Origin: Alphaproteobacteria bacterium
GTDB taxonomy: Bacteria; Pseudomonadota; Alphaproteobacteria; UBA9219; RGZA01
NCBI GenBank assembly: GCA_021732145.1
Contig: JAKFVN010000003.1
Coordinates: 1 to 64,000 of the forward strand
Length of the DNA: 64,000 bases
Reading direction: 5' to 3'
Below are positions 1 to 8,528 of this stretch, one piece after another; the first letter of the stretch is position 1, and every line of letters begins with the position of its first letter. The notes under the pieces were generated by a model that had not been told where the DNA came from, made no database searches, and was given only the letters and a program-made list of their open reading frames with translations. The translations under genes were made by a program, and so were the position numbers.

Positions 1-393
1 CACGCGTTCCTTTAATGGCAGTAATACATCCGTACGCCGCGTGAGCTTTGCCAGCACGTTGCCGCCCTGGTTCAAATTTTCAACGAGCCTGCGTGAAATA
101 TCGAGCGTAACGTCTTTTTCATAGGTGCCATGTTTGCCAATTGCGCCGGGATCATGCCCGCCGTGACCGGGGTCAATCATAATAAGGCGCGGGGGCTTGG
201 GCTTGCGGCCCGGCAACTGGCCATTATTTTTATCGGTATGTTTATCGAGCGCCGCCAATGTCTGGCCAAGCGCGTTTTGCGGCAAAATAAGACAGGAACT
301 CAGCGTCATTGCGCAGCCAGCCAGTTGCATAAACTGCCTGCGGCGTAGTTTAAAATCATGCTCTTGGTCAAAAGGGTCGTTATCGTCCTGCAC
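1..393 (-). CDS. N-acetylmuramoyl-L-alanine amidase, N-terminal part (runs off the window)
   Basis: The minus strand reads into an Amidase_3 domain. It shows the zinc-binding signature DPGHGGHDPGA, the second zinc ligand in YEKDVTLDIS, and the following TRRTDVLLPLKER segment. These enzymes cleave the amide bond between MurNAc and the stem peptide in the periplasm, mainly during cell separation. In front lies a twin-arginine signal: KLRRRQFMQL, then a hydrophobic stretch with ALGQ near its end, so Tat export is likely, as for E. coli AmiA and AmiC. Only about 30 residues separate signal and catalytic domain, so no AMIN domain fits. The start is uncertain: GTG at 393 is chosen because it keeps the twin arginines, and a TTG at 414 is possible. 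The C-terminus lies beyond position 1. Confidence 0.85.
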   Translation of the reverse strand, partial: MQDDNDPFDQEHDFKLRRRQFMQLAGCAMTLSSCLILPQNALGQTLAALDKHTDKNNGQLPGRKPKPPRLIMIDPGHGGHDPGAIGKHGTYEKDVTLDISRRLVENLNQGGNVLAKLTRRTDVLLPLKERV

Positions 394-591
394 GGCCTGG
401 CCTGTCCGAATCAATATCTGAACATCATGCCAAGAACGGCATGTAAAGAACAGAGGGCAAAGAACAAGGGCAGCCTTGGAATAAATAGTATTTAGAGGTT
501 ATTAAGGTGTTTATGTAACCAATAGAGTGCACTTCACCACTTCCAAGATTCTTGAAATACACATTCTTAGAACACATATCTAAAGAACACT

Positions 592-1359
592 ATGCAAAAC
601 CTTCTTCTGCTTGCTGCCCTATTTTTTTCCGTTGCACTTCAGGCACCAGGCGCATTTGCTGCATCCGATACGGAAGGATGCAATAATTATGTCCCGACCG
701 AAGTTGATGTAAAAGTCCAATACGATGATGTGGATTATGATTACACAACGCCGATGCTGAAAATCCGTGACTTATCGGAAGGCGGAAAAGGCAAGGACAC
801 TCTTCACAGCGAAGCATGGCCGGTTGGCCTTTCAACCGGCGAAATGTATTTCCGCGTCAACAGCGACATGATGAAAATGCGCGCGGGCTACAGCCAAACC
901 ACCTGCGGCCAGATTAAAGCCATCCGTGTGGAGTTTGGTTTTAAGGACAACAAGATTTATGTAGCCAAGGAATTCCCGAAACGCTCCTGCCCGTTCAAAA
1001 TCGTGCTCGCGCATGAAGAAAAGCATAAAGCAGTCGACCGCGCCATTCTGGAAGATTATGGCGATAAAATCCGCGTTGCGATGCGCGACATCGCAACGCG
1101 AATCGGCGTGGCGCAATCCGCATCCGCCATTGTGGTGGATGACCAGATTAATTCAGCCTTTAATCAGGCCGTTGATAAGCTGATGCGCAGCGTTGAAGAT
1201 GATTTGAAAGACCGCCAGAAGGGAGTGGACACGAAGGCAGAATACCAGCGTGTCACGGATAGCTGTGAAGGCCGCACTATGGAAATCGTGCAGCAGCGCC
1301 TGGAATTGCTGGAAGAAACGCGTCCCGGCATTACCAAGGTCAGGCAAGGTAGCCGCTAA
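592..1359 (+). CDS. Secreted protein with HEXXH zinc-protease-like motif
   Basis: 255 residues with a Sec signal peptide (hydrophobic residues 3-22, cleavage probably after AFA at about 23). HEEKH at residues 141-145 follows a hydrophobic strand (FKIVLA) and matches the HEXXH zinc site of metallopeptidases. Nearby cysteines (about 105 and 133) could form a disulfide. The C-terminal third is charged and helical. I do not recognise the family with certainty. The layout resembles small periplasmic Zn-dependent proteases of the DUF922 kind, but this is inference from the motif. It stands alone, is preceded by about 170 bases of AT-rich DNA and is followed by a strong terminator shared with aqpZ. 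Confidence 0.7.
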   Translation: MQNLLLLAALFFSVALQAPGAFAASDTEGCNNYVPTEVDVKVQYDDVDYDYTTPMLKIRDLSEGGKGKDTLHSEAWPVGLSTGEMYFRVNSDMMKMRAGYSQTTCGQIKAIRVEFGFKDNKIYVAKEFPKRSCPFKIVLAHEEKHKAVDRAILEDYGDKIRVAMRDIATRIGVAQSASAIVVDDQINSAFNQAVDKLMRSVEDDLKDRQKGVDTKAEYQRVTDSCEGRTMEIVQQRLELLEETRPGITKVRQGSR

Positions 1360-1391
1360 TGCGCCGCCGCTAAACAAATTACGTAAGACAC

Positions 1392-1430
1392 AAAAAAGCC
1401 TGAAGGATTTCTCCTTCAGGCTTTTTGTTT
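1392..1430. terminator. Bidirectional Rho-independent terminator
   Basis: An inverted repeat, AAAGCCTGAAGG / CCTTCAGGCTTT, has a short loop and is flanked by A-runs on the left and T-runs on the right. It lies between the convergent HEXXH gene and aqpZ and can serve both. Confidence 0.9.
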
Positions 1431-1439
1431 TATGGAGAT

Positions 1440-2138
1440 TTATTTTTGCGCAAAGAATGACTTGTGCAACAAACCACCGACCAAACCGCCAACCAATGGC
1501 GCGGCCCAAAATACCCAAAGCTGTTCAATCGCCCAGCCGCCAACAAACAACGCTTGTCCTGTTGAACGTGCAGGGTTGACCGATGTGTTGGTCACGGGAA
1601 TGGAGATTAAGTGGATAAGGGTCAGCGCAAGGCCAATCGCGATTGGCGCAAAACCCGCAGGCACGCGGCTTTCGGTTGCACCCAGAATGACCAGCAGGAA
1701 TAAGGCGGTCAGCACGGTTTCAATCAGCACGCCTGCTTCCATTGAATATTTTCCTGGTGAATGCTCGCCATACCCATTGGCTGCAAAGCCGCCGATTGAT
1801 GCATCAGCCTTGCCCGTTGCAACAAGATAAATAACACCCGCTGCTGCGCATGCGCCCAGCACCTGCGAAATCACGTAAGGCAGAAAATCCTTCCATGAGA
1901 AACGTCCGGCAACCGCCAAACCAAATGAAACCGCAGGATTAAAATGGCCACCGGAAATCGGGCCAAATGCATATGCACCGCACAGCACGGTCAAGCCGAA
2001 TGCGAGTGATACGCCGGTAAATCCGATGCCAAGCGTTGGAACGCCTGCTGCCAAAACGGCGCTACCGCAACCGCCAAGCACAAGCAGGAAGGTTCCAAAA
2101 AATTCAGCCATAAGTTTGTTAGGCATTGAGTAGGTCAT
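1440..2138 (-). CDS. aqpZ: Aquaporin Z
   Basis: 232-residue MIP-family water channel of the inner membrane. Both half-helix NPA motifs are present: GGHFNPAVS in the first half and SVNPARSTG in the second, the arginine being the selectivity-filter Arg. Six transmembrane segments are visible, starting with [16 protein letters not shown]. The Cys/Ala-rich filter context and length fit AqpZ better than the glycerol facilitator GlpF, whose second motif is NPARD and which is longer. The start ATG at 2138 is preferred over the longer frame to 2237 because CGGAG lies just upstream and homology starts there. Monocistronic, ending at the shared terminator. Confidence 0.93.
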   Translation of the reverse strand: MTYSMPNKLMAEFFGTFLLVLGGCGSAVLAAGVPTLGIGFTGVSLAFGLTVLCGAYAFGPISGGHFNPAVSFGLAVAGRFSWKDFLPYVISQVLGACAAAGVIYLVATGKADASIGGFAANGYGEHSPGKYSMEAGVLIETVLTALFLLVILGATESRVPAGFAPIAIGLALTLIHLISIPVTNTSVNPARSTGQALFVGGWAIEQLWVFWAAPLVGGLVGGLLHKSFFAQK

Positions 2139-2354
2139 AAGGTCACTCCGTTTATGTTGGTGGGGAGTTAGAGGGAGGAATTTCAGCGTGACCCAGTTCG
2201 CAGCAATCGACAAGAATTCAGCTTCGCATTGCAGCAAAAAGCACCTTTAATACCTAAGGCAATCAAGCGATTACTCCCAATTAAGCGATTAGCAATGCGG
2301 ATAATTATAATCAGCAGTTCGATTCACCCGCTAAAACAAACTATAGTGAAAAAC

Positions 2355-2430
2355 TGGTGGACCCTAGCGGGATCGAACCGCTGACCTCTACAATGCCATC
2401 GTAGCGCTCTCCCAGCTGAGCTAAGGGCCC
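2355..2430 (-). tRNA. tRNA-Ala (anticodon GGC)
   Basis: 76 nt on the minus strand with a complete cloverleaf. The acceptor stem GGGCCCT pairs with AGGGTCC, with one G-T wobble. The anticodon loop is ATGGCAT (anticodon GGC), the T-arm contains GGTTCGATCCC, and CCA is encoded at the 3' end. Confidence 0.96.
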
Positions 2431-2499
2431 TGTTGTGCAAGATCTGCAACAATAAGTAGCGGCAATATGCTGATTTCCTATCGCCTTTGCAAGTGGGTT

Positions 2500-3336
2500 T
2501 TAATTAACCGCCATATTATCAATAAGGCGCGTAGCGCCAAGCTTGGCAGCCACAAAAAGCCGCACGGGTTTATCAAGATTGCGCGCGGGAACCAACGTGT
2601 TGGCATCTGCAAGTTCCAGATAATCCACATTAAATCCGTTTTCAAATAAGCCTATACGCGCGGCCTTCAACGCATCATCAATATTATCACCCGCCATGAT
2701 TTCATCGGCAAGGCTGCGCAGCGTAATATAAAGTAAAGATGCCTTTGCCCTGTCGCCCGGTTCGAGATAGCGGTTGCGCGACGAAAGCGCGAGGCCATCT
2801 TCCTCGCGCACAATCGGCACACCAGTGATGCGCGTTGGAATATCCAAATCACGTGCAAGGCGTTTGATGACCTGCAATTGCTGCCAATCCTTGTCGCCAA
2901 AAAATGCTTCGTTCGCTTGCACCTGATTAAGCAGCTTGGTGACCACTGTGGCCACGCCTTCAAAATGCCCGGGACGGAATGGCCCACATAAATATTCGGT
3001 CAAGCCATTGACGCTCACCTTGGTTGCAAACCCGTCCGGATACATTTCGGTTGCCATCGGCGCAAATAACATGTCGGCACCTGCGTCCTTCAATAACTGC
3101 GCATCCATATCCAGAACGCGCGGGTATTTTGCAAAATCCTCATTCGGGCCGAACTGCTTGGGGTTTACAAAAACGCTCACTATTGTTTTATGCCCCGCCT
3201 GCAAACTTTTCTTAACAAGGCTTAAATGCCCTTGATGCAATGCGCCCATGGTTGGCACAAAACCGATGGTTGCGCGTTCCGAGCGCCACTGCGCCACAAT
3301 CTCCCGGCACTGCTTTATCTGTTCTACACTGCGCAT
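2500..3336 (-). CDS. panC: Pantothenate synthetase
   Basis: 278 residues, the usual length. The cytoplasmic enzyme joins pantoate and beta-alanine with ATP, the last step of pantothenate (vitamin B5) synthesis. The nucleotidyltransferase signature FVPTMGALHQGHLSLV is at residues 26-41. NPKQFGPNEDF, the FFGDKDWQQLQVIKRL segment and the ALSSRNRYL motif follow, all characteristic of PanC. panB and panD are not in the window, so the pathway genes are split. It sits between tRNA-Ala (same strand) and tRNA-Leu (opposite strand). Confidence 0.95.
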   Translation of the reverse strand: MRSVEQIKQCREIVAQWRSERATIGFVPTMGALHQGHLSLVKKSLQAGHKTIVSVFVNPKQFGPNEDFAKYPRVLDMDAQLLKDAGADMLFAPMATEMYPDGFATKVSVNGLTEYLCGPFRPGHFEGVATVVTKLLNQVQANEAFFGDKDWQQLQVIKRLARDLDIPTRITGVPIVREEDGLALSSRNRYLEPGDRAKASLLYITLRSLADEIMAGDNIDDALKAARIGLFENGFNVDYLELADANTLVPARNLDKPVRLFVAAKLGATRLIDNMAVN

Positions 3337-3414
3337 TCGCTACTCACTTGCTTTTTAAACAGGCTAGCGATAGGTTGCCGCCCCATACAACTAAAAATAG
3401 CCACTTAATATAAT

Positions 3415-3501
3415 GCCCAGATGGCGGAATTGGTAGACGCGCTAGTTTCAGGTACTAGTGATTGAAAGGTCATGGAGGTTCGAGTCCTCTTCTGGGCACC
3501 A
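3415..3501 (+). tRNA. tRNA-Leu (anticodon CAG)
   Basis: 87 nt class II tRNA with a variable arm. The acceptor GCCCAGA pairs with TCTGGGC, the anticodon stem-loop is CTAGT-TTCAGGT-ACTAG (anticodon CAG), the T-arm reads GGTTCGAGTCC, and CCA is encoded. The SCO1-like gene starts 27 bases downstream and may share its transcript. Confidence 0.96.
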
Positions 3502-3528
3502 CTTACAACTCACCACATATGTACTCCA

Positions 3529-4155
3529 ATGAACCAGCTTAAAACAATACGCATCATTGCATGGCTCGCAATCGCCGCCTTAGGCATTTGGCTTTTTGTG
3601 AAACCACCCATCAGCCCTAACGGTGCACAAGAAGCCCCCGTTCCTATCATGGATGTGAAGGAACCCTTCCTAATGGTGAACCAGAAAGGCAAGCCGGTAA
3701 CTGAAGCCTTTGTCACGGGCAAACCCAGCATGATATTCTTTGGCTTTACCCATTGCCCTGCGATCTGCCCGGGCGCGATGGCCGATATGGGCATATGGCT
3801 TGAAAAACTGGGCAAGGATGCATCGCGCATCAATCCCGTTTTTGTTTCGGTTGATCCGGAACGTGATGACGTAAAGCGCCTTTCAAGCTTTTTGAAATCA
3901 TATGATAAACGCATTACTGGTTTAACCGGAACGCCGGAACAAGTTGCGGCGATTACCAAAGCATACGGCATCTATTACAAGAAAATGCCGCCCATGAATT
4001 CTGAAAATGGGGAAGGCAGCGATTACATGGTGGATCACAGCGCCAGCATCTATCTGTATGACAAGAATCGCCGCTTGATCAGCACCATCGACACGTTGGA
4101 AAACCGCGATATCGCCTTTGCCAAAATAAAAAAGCTGATTGGCGAAAACCAATAG
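3529..4155 (+). CDS. SCO1/SenC family copper chaperone
   Basis: 208 residues with an N-terminal membrane anchor (residues 7-23) and a periplasmic thioredoxin-fold domain. The copper-binding CPAIC motif is at C76/C80 in FTHCPAICPG, and the distal ligand histidine is H170 in MVDHSASIYL. SCO proteins deliver copper to, or reduce, the CuA site of cytochrome c oxidase. This suggests an aerobic respiratory chain, though no oxidase genes are here. ATG 3529 is chosen because the longer frame would begin inside tRNA-Leu. Confidence 0.9.
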   Translation: MNQLKTIRIIAWLAIAALGIWLFVKPPISPNGAQEAPVPIMDVKEPFLMVNQKGKPVTEAFVTGKPSMIFFGFTHCPAICPGAMADMGIWLEKLGKDASRINPVFVSVDPERDDVKRLSSFLKSYDKRITGLTGTPEQVAAITKAYGIYYKKMPPMNSENGEGSDYMVDHSASIYLYDKNRRLISTIDTLENRDIAFAKIKKLIGENQ

Positions 4156-4255
4156 AAATGCCCAGAAAAATCCGGCGCTTCCGGTTTGTGCTGGACAATA
4201 CGCTCCCGCTTGTCTTTATTACATTTTAATCATTATAGCTTAGATAAGTGCTACC

Positions 4256-4864
4256 ATGCTCCATCTGCACAAAAACGACCTTCCGGCACATGTTGATTTC
4301 GGTTCCATCGTTGCGATGGATACGGAAACGATGGGCCTGAACCCGCAGCGTGACCGTTTATGCCTTGTGCAGCTTTCCGATGGCAAGGGCGATGCGCATC
4401 TCGTGCAATTTACCAAGGGTGATTACTCAGCGCCAAATCTGAAAAAGCTTCTGACCAATCCGGAAGTGACCAAGCTGTTCCACTTTGCGCGCTTTGATAT
4501 TGCATCCATGCAGGCTTATCTCGGGGTGATGACTGGCCCCATCTATTGCACCAAGATTGCATCACGCCTTGCACGCACCTTTACCGACCGCCATGGCCTG
4601 AAAGACTTAACGAAAGATTTGCTGGGCGTTGAAATTTCCAAGCAACAGCAAAGCTCCGATTGGGGCGCTGCCGAACTTTCCAGGGAGCAACTGGAATATG
4701 CGGCATCCGATGTGATGCATTTGCATGCCCTGAAAGCCAAGCTGGATGTGATGCTGGAACGCGAAGGCCGCAAGGACGTTGCGGAAGCCTGTTTTGCCTT
4801 CCTTCCCGTTCGCGCGGCACTGGACCTTGCAGGCTGGCCGGAAACCGATATTTTTGCGCATTAA
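4256..4864 (+). CDS. rnd: Ribonuclease D-like 3'-5' exonuclease (short form)
   Basis: 202 residues carrying only the DEDDy exonuclease domain. Metal ligands are D22 and E24 (AMDTETMGL), D81 (FHFARFD) and D152 with Y148 (YAASD). E. coli RNase D is about 375 residues with C-terminal HRDC domains, which are missing here. The short form is common in alphaproteobacteria. It trims the 3' ends of tRNA and other structured RNA in the cytoplasm. It lies just upstream of kdsD on the same strand, with about 160 bases between. Confidence 0.88.
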   Translation: MLHLHKNDLPAHVDFGSIVAMDTETMGLNPQRDRLCLVQLSDGKGDAHLVQFTKGDYSAPNLKKLLTNPEVTKLFHFARFDIASMQAYLGVMTGPIYCTKIASRLARTFTDRHGLKDLTKDLLGVEISKQQQSSDWGAAELSREQLEYAASDVMHLHALKAKLDVMLEREGRKDVAEACFAFLPVRAALDLAGWPETDIFAH

Positions 4865-5026
4865 ACCAGCGGCTTTATTCTCATTTGCCGTTGGTTCCGC
4901 ATCGACCAGTGCGGCAGTGGCTTATGCCGCCGAATAACATATAAAGTCCTGTTTTGCCTCAATTCTTTCAAGTTGCCTTATTATGGGCATTAGCCCATTT
5001 TATGCTTCACTTGATAAGGAACATAT

Positions 5027-6004
5027 ATGGCGCATGCAGCAGCAAAACCGACCAATCCCGTAGCGAATGCCAAGGACGTATTGGCAACCGAAATCCGTGC
5101 GCTTCAAGAACTCAGCGCCAGCCTTGATGAACGCTTCAGCAAAGCGGTTGAAATCATTGCCGGATTAAAAGGCCGGGTTGCCGTAACCGGCATCGGCAAA
5201 AGCGGCCATGTGGCGCGCAAGATTTCTGCGACGTTGGCATCCACCGGCACGCCTGCTTTTTTTGTGCACCCCGCCGAAGCAAGCCACGGCGATCTGGGCA
5301 TGATTACGCGCGATGATTGCGTGCTTGCGCTTTCCAATTCCGGCGAAGCCAGCGAATTATCGGACATCATTGCCTATACGCGCCGTTTCAGCATTCCGCT
5401 TATCGCGATGACCAGCGGCAAAGATTCCAATCTTGGCGGTCAATCCGATGTGGTATTGGAAGTTCCAAAAGCCGCCGAAGCCTGCCCGATGGGTCTTGCG
5501 CCAACATCTTCTACAACCATGATGATGGCGCTGGGCGATGCGCTGGCGGTTACCCTGCTTCACCGCAATGGCTTTACCAGCAGTGATTACAAGGTGTTTC
5601 ATCCAGGCGGCAAGCTTGGCCGTAAATTATTGTTGGTGCGGGATGTGATGCACACCGGCGATGCGGTTCCTGTGGCGGCGCCCGCAACCAAGGTCAGCGA
5701 TATTATCCTGATTATGACCAACAAGACATTCGGCTGCTGCGGCATTGTGGATAACAACAATATCCTGCAAGGCATCATCACCGATGGCGATTTACGCCGC
5801 CATATGAAGGATAATTTATTGGCGCTTACGGCGCAGGACATCATGACGCGTTCGCCTAAAACCATTGGCCCGCAAGCACTGGCCGTGGAAGCTTTGGGCA
5901 AGATGAATGAAAAGAAAGTCACCAGCTTTTTCGTGCTGGATGAACAAAACGCGGTGCAGGGCATTATCCGCATGCATGACTTATTAAAGGCAGGCGTAGG
6001 TTAG
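5027..6004 (+). CDS. kdsD: Arabinose-5-phosphate isomerase (KdsD/KpsF family)
   Basis: 325 residues. A SIS sugar-isomerase domain (about 35-170, with TGIGKSGHVARK near 54-65 and the conserved HPAEASHGDLG) is followed by two CBS domains (about 205-325). It converts ribulose-5-phosphate to arabinose-5-phosphate, the precursor of Kdo in the LPS inner core. ATAAGGAA lies 8-15 bases before the ATG. First gene of an LPS-biogenesis operon; lptC starts 7 bases after its stop. Confidence 0.94.
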   Translation: MAHAAAKPTNPVANAKDVLATEIRALQELSASLDERFSKAVEIIAGLKGRVAVTGIGKSGHVARKISATLASTGTPAFFVHPAEASHGDLGMITRDDCVLALSNSGEASELSDIIAYTRRFSIPLIAMTSGKDSNLGGQSDVVLEVPKAAEACPMGLAPTSSTTMMMALGDALAVTLLHRNGFTSSDYKVFHPGGKLGRKLLLVRDVMHTGDAVPVAAPATKVSDIILIMTNKTFGCCGIVDNNNILQGIITDGDLRRHMKDNLLALTAQDIMTRSPKTIGPQALAVEALGKMNEKKVTSFFVLDEQNAVQGIIRMHDLLKAGVG

Positions 6005-6011
6005 GGTTAGT

Positions 6012-6731
6012 ATGACCGAAGACAACCACAAAACAGATTGGCTGATGCCGGAGAACCGCATCGTGAGCGCGGGTTCCATTACGCGTTACAGCCGCATTGT
6101 GGGCACCCTTAAGCTTATCCTGCCCATTTCTGCTGCATGCATTTTATTGGTGCTGGTCGTATTGCCCAATGTGAATGGCAGCAATGTGGAGCCAAAAAAA
6201 CTCACCGCCGTTGATGCCGCAATGGTTGCGCCTGTGTATCAAAGCCATGATGCACAGAACCGCCCATACGAAGTAAAGGCCGATACCGCGCGCCAGCAAC
6301 CCAATGCGGCAGGCATCACCGATTTATCAAACCCCAAAGCGACGCTTGATTTGGATAACGGCAAAACGCTGGATGCCGAGGGCAAGGGCGCGCAATACAA
6401 TGAGAAAAACGGCACGCTGAATGTTCAAAAAGGCATCGTCATTCGCCACAGCGATGGCACGACCTTCACGACCGAAGAAGCACAGATCGATATGAACAGT
6501 AAAAATGCCGAAGGCGACAAGCCTGTTACGCTTCAGGGCAATTTCGGTGAAGTCAAAGGCGAAGGCTTCAAAGCGATTGATGGCGGCAAAACCATTATAT
6601 TCACAGGCCAAACATCAGCAAAACTCAAGATGGGTGGTGGTGGCTTGCCATCCATGACCAATCAAGGGCAAAATGCTCCTGCACAACCAACGCCATCAAC
6701 TCAACCAACGCAGCCAGCATTCAAGCCGTAA
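6012..6731 (+). CDS. lptC: LPS export protein LptC
   Basis: 239 residues: a cytoplasmic N-terminus, one transmembrane helix (about residues 34-52, LKLILPISAACILLVLVV), then a periplasmic LptC/OstA-like beta-jellyroll domain. The last ~35 residues are rich in P, Q and T. LptC bridges the LptB2FG transporter to LptA and passes LPS across the periplasm. Identity rests on topology and on its place between kdsD and lptA. Three bases separate it from lptA. Confidence 0.88.
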   Translation: MTEDNHKTDWLMPENRIVSAGSITRYSRIVGTLKLILPISAACILLVLVVLPNVNGSNVEPKKLTAVDAAMVAPVYQSHDAQNRPYEVKADTARQQPNAAGITDLSNPKATLDLDNGKTLDAEGKGAQYNEKNGTLNVQKGIVIRHSDGTTFTTEEAQIDMNSKNAEGDKPVTLQGNFGEVKGEGFKAIDGGKTIIFTGQTSAKLKMGGGGLPSMTNQGQNAPAQPTPSTQPTQPAFKP

Positions 6732-6734
6732 ATT

Positions 6735-7685
6735 ATGAATTATTTTTTATTCCCATTGGCACTTAGTGCTTTGATGCTTACCGCGCTTCCGCTTCATGCG
6801 GAAACCGCGCCGCCAGTTCAAGGTACAACCAGCCAGCCCGATGCTGCTTTTATTCCTGCCCATGACGATGCGCCAGCCCCTGCACAATCCACCGCAGAGA
6901 AGAAAGACCCTGCGCCAAACCTGTTTGGCGGTAAGGGTGGCGATGACGCAATTGATATCACCGCGGATAAAAGCCTTGAATGGCATGAGCAAGAACGCGT
7001 TTATATCGCATCCGGTCACGCCAAAGCCAAAAAGGGCGATGTAATGATTGAAGCGGATGTGCTGAAAGCCTATGACCGCAAGAAGCCCGATGGCACCAGC
7101 GAGGTTTGGCGCTTAACAGCCGAAGGCGGCGTAAAGGTAACCGGCAAAACGCAGACAGCCATTGGCCAGACAGCGGAATACGATATCGACACGCGCAAGG
7201 CCATTTTGCGCGGCGATAATCTGAAATTCCAAACTGCGACAGACACCGTGACAGCGCGCGACACGCTTGAATACTGGGAAATTGAAAACAAGGCGATTGC
7301 TAAGGGCAGTGCATTGGCCGTGCGCGAAGGCCGCCAGGTGAAAGCGGATGAACTCGTTGCGCAATTCAAGAAAAGCGCGAAGGGCGATTTGGTGGCAGAT
7401 ACCATGACCGCAAATGGCCATGTACGCATTACCTCTGCGAAGGATACAGTGATGTGCGATCAGGCGATTTATTATGTCACGCCCAATACCGCGACGTTAA
7501 ATGGCAATGTGTTTATCACCCAAGGCGTGAACCAGCTGAAGGGCGACAAGGTTGAAGCGAACTTCAAGACCGGAACCAGCAAGATTATGAATGCTGGCAA
7601 GGGCCGCGTCCACGCGCTCATTCTTTCCGCCAAGGGAAAACCAATGCCCAAGAATGAAACAAGCAAAGAGACGGAAAAAGAATAA
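6735..7685 (+). CDS. lptA: LPS transport periplasmic protein LptA
   Basis: 316 residues with a signal peptide (residues 1-22, ending LPLHA) and a low-complexity P/A/Q-rich linker to about 65. An OstA-type beta-jellyroll with repeating strands (DITADKSLEWHEQE..., RQVKADELVAQF..., GNVFITQGVNQLKGDKVEA) completes it. LptA forms the periplasmic bridge carrying LPS to LptD. At about 316 residues it is far longer than E. coli LptA (185). The extra length lies in the linker and additional strands, as often in alphaproteobacteria. Confidence 0.9.
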   Translation: MNYFLFPLALSALMLTALPLHAETAPPVQGTTSQPDAAFIPAHDDAPAPAQSTAEKKDPAPNLFGGKGGDDAIDITADKSLEWHEQERVYIASGHAKAKKGDVMIEADVLKAYDRKKPDGTSEVWRLTAEGGVKVTGKTQTAIGQTAEYDIDTRKAILRGDNLKFQTATDTVTARDTLEYWEIENKAIAKGSALAVREGRQVKADELVAQFKKSAKGDLVADTMTANGHVRITSAKDTVMCDQAIYYVTPNTATLNGNVFITQGVNQLKGDKVEANFKTGTSKIMNAGKGRVHALILSAKGKPMPKNETSKETEKE

Positions 7686-7691
7686 CCCGCC

Positions 7692-8474
7692 ATGAAAATC
7701 AAACCCATTCACGGCGAGATTACCACCGATGCGCTGCCCATTATCAGCGATACGCCGGGCCTGGCTGCGTTTAATATCGCAAAACACTATAAAAACCGCC
7801 CTGTATTACGCGATGTCAGCCTGGATGTGCAGCGCGGTGAAATCGTCGGCCTGCTTGGCCCCAACGGCGCGGGTAAGACGACTTTCTTTTATATTTTAAC
7901 AGGACTTATCAATGCCGATGCAGGCATTATGACTTTGGATGGTCATGATATCACCAGTCTTCCCATGTACCGCCGTGCGCGTTTGGGCATCAGCTATCTG
8001 CCGCAGGAAGCATCCATTTTCCGCGGCATGAATGTTGAAAACAACCTGCGCTCCGTTCTTGAAATTCACGAGAAAGACCAGCACCGCCGCGAAGCGATGC
8101 TGGATAGTTTGCTGGCTGAATTCTCCATCACGCATTTACGTCGCGCGCCTGCATTAGCATTATCGGGCGGTGAACGCCGCCGCGTTGAAATTGCGCGCGC
8201 GCTGGCCACGCGCCCCAGCTTTATCCTGCTCGATGAACCGCTGGCGGGAATCGACCCTATCGCGATTTCTGATATTCGTGAGCTTATTTTGCATTTAAAG
8301 GCCCGGGGCATCGGCGTTCTCATCACCGACCATAATGTGCGGGAAACCCTTGATTTAGTTGATCGCGCGACGATTATTCACGATGGAAAAGTGCTGATGG
8401 AAGGCGCGCCATCGGCAATTATTGCCCATGACGATGTACGCCGTGTTTACCTTGGCGAAAGGTTTCGTCTGTAA
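7692..8474 (+). CDS. lptB: LPS export ABC transporter ATPase LptB
   Basis: 260 residues. Walker A GPNGAGKT is at 57-64, the Q-loop is in YLPQEASIF, the ABC signature is [15 protein letters not shown], Walker B is [13 protein letters not shown], and the switch histidine is in [11 protein letters not shown]. The YLPQEASIF and DHNVRETL segments are typical of LptB. It powers LPS extraction from the inner membrane with LptFG, which are not in the window. About 25 residues precede the usual family start, so a later initiation is possible. The next gene is rpoN, as in many proteobacteria. Confidence 0.95.
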   Translation: MKIKPIHGEITTDALPIISDTPGLAAFNIAKHYKNRPVLRDVSLDVQRGEIVGLLGPNGAGKTTFFYILTGLINADAGIMTLDGHDITSLPMYRRARLGISYLPQEASIFRGMNVENNLRSVLEIHEKDQHRREAMLDSLLAEFSITHLRRAPALALSGGERRRVEIARALATRPSFILLDEPLAGIDPIAISDIRELILHLKARGIGVLITDHNVRETLDLVDRATIIHDGKVLMEGAPSAIIAHDDVRRVYLGERFRL

Positions 8475-8486
8475 GGTTGTCCCTAG

Positions 8487-8503
8487 TTGGAACAATTCTT
8501 GCA
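8487..8503 (+). promoter_or_regulatory. Sigma-54 (-24/-12) promoter in front of rpoN
   Basis: TTGGAACAATTCTTGCA matches the sigma-54 consensus TGGCAC-N5-TTGCW at nearly all conserved positions. The invariant GG and GC are separated by exactly 10 bases. It lies between the lptB stop (8474) and the rpoN ATG (8529). The predicted transcript start at about 8514 leaves a short leader containing AGGA before the ATG. Confidence 0.75.
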
Positions 8504-8528
8504 TACAAACTTTTTTAGGATCACGGTC

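Noticed and set aside
592-1518. Minus-strand ORFs over the HEXXH gene
   Set aside because: They are antisense shadows of a gene with a signal peptide, metal motif and terminator.
3248-3272. Second sigma-54 promoter (TTGGCAC ... TTGCG)
   Set aside because: GG and GC are 16 bases apart instead of 10, and it lies inside panC.
3409-3414. TATAAT as -10 of tRNA-Leu
   Set aside because: It ends directly at the first tRNA base, leaving no room for a start site or 5' leader; no -35 is in register.
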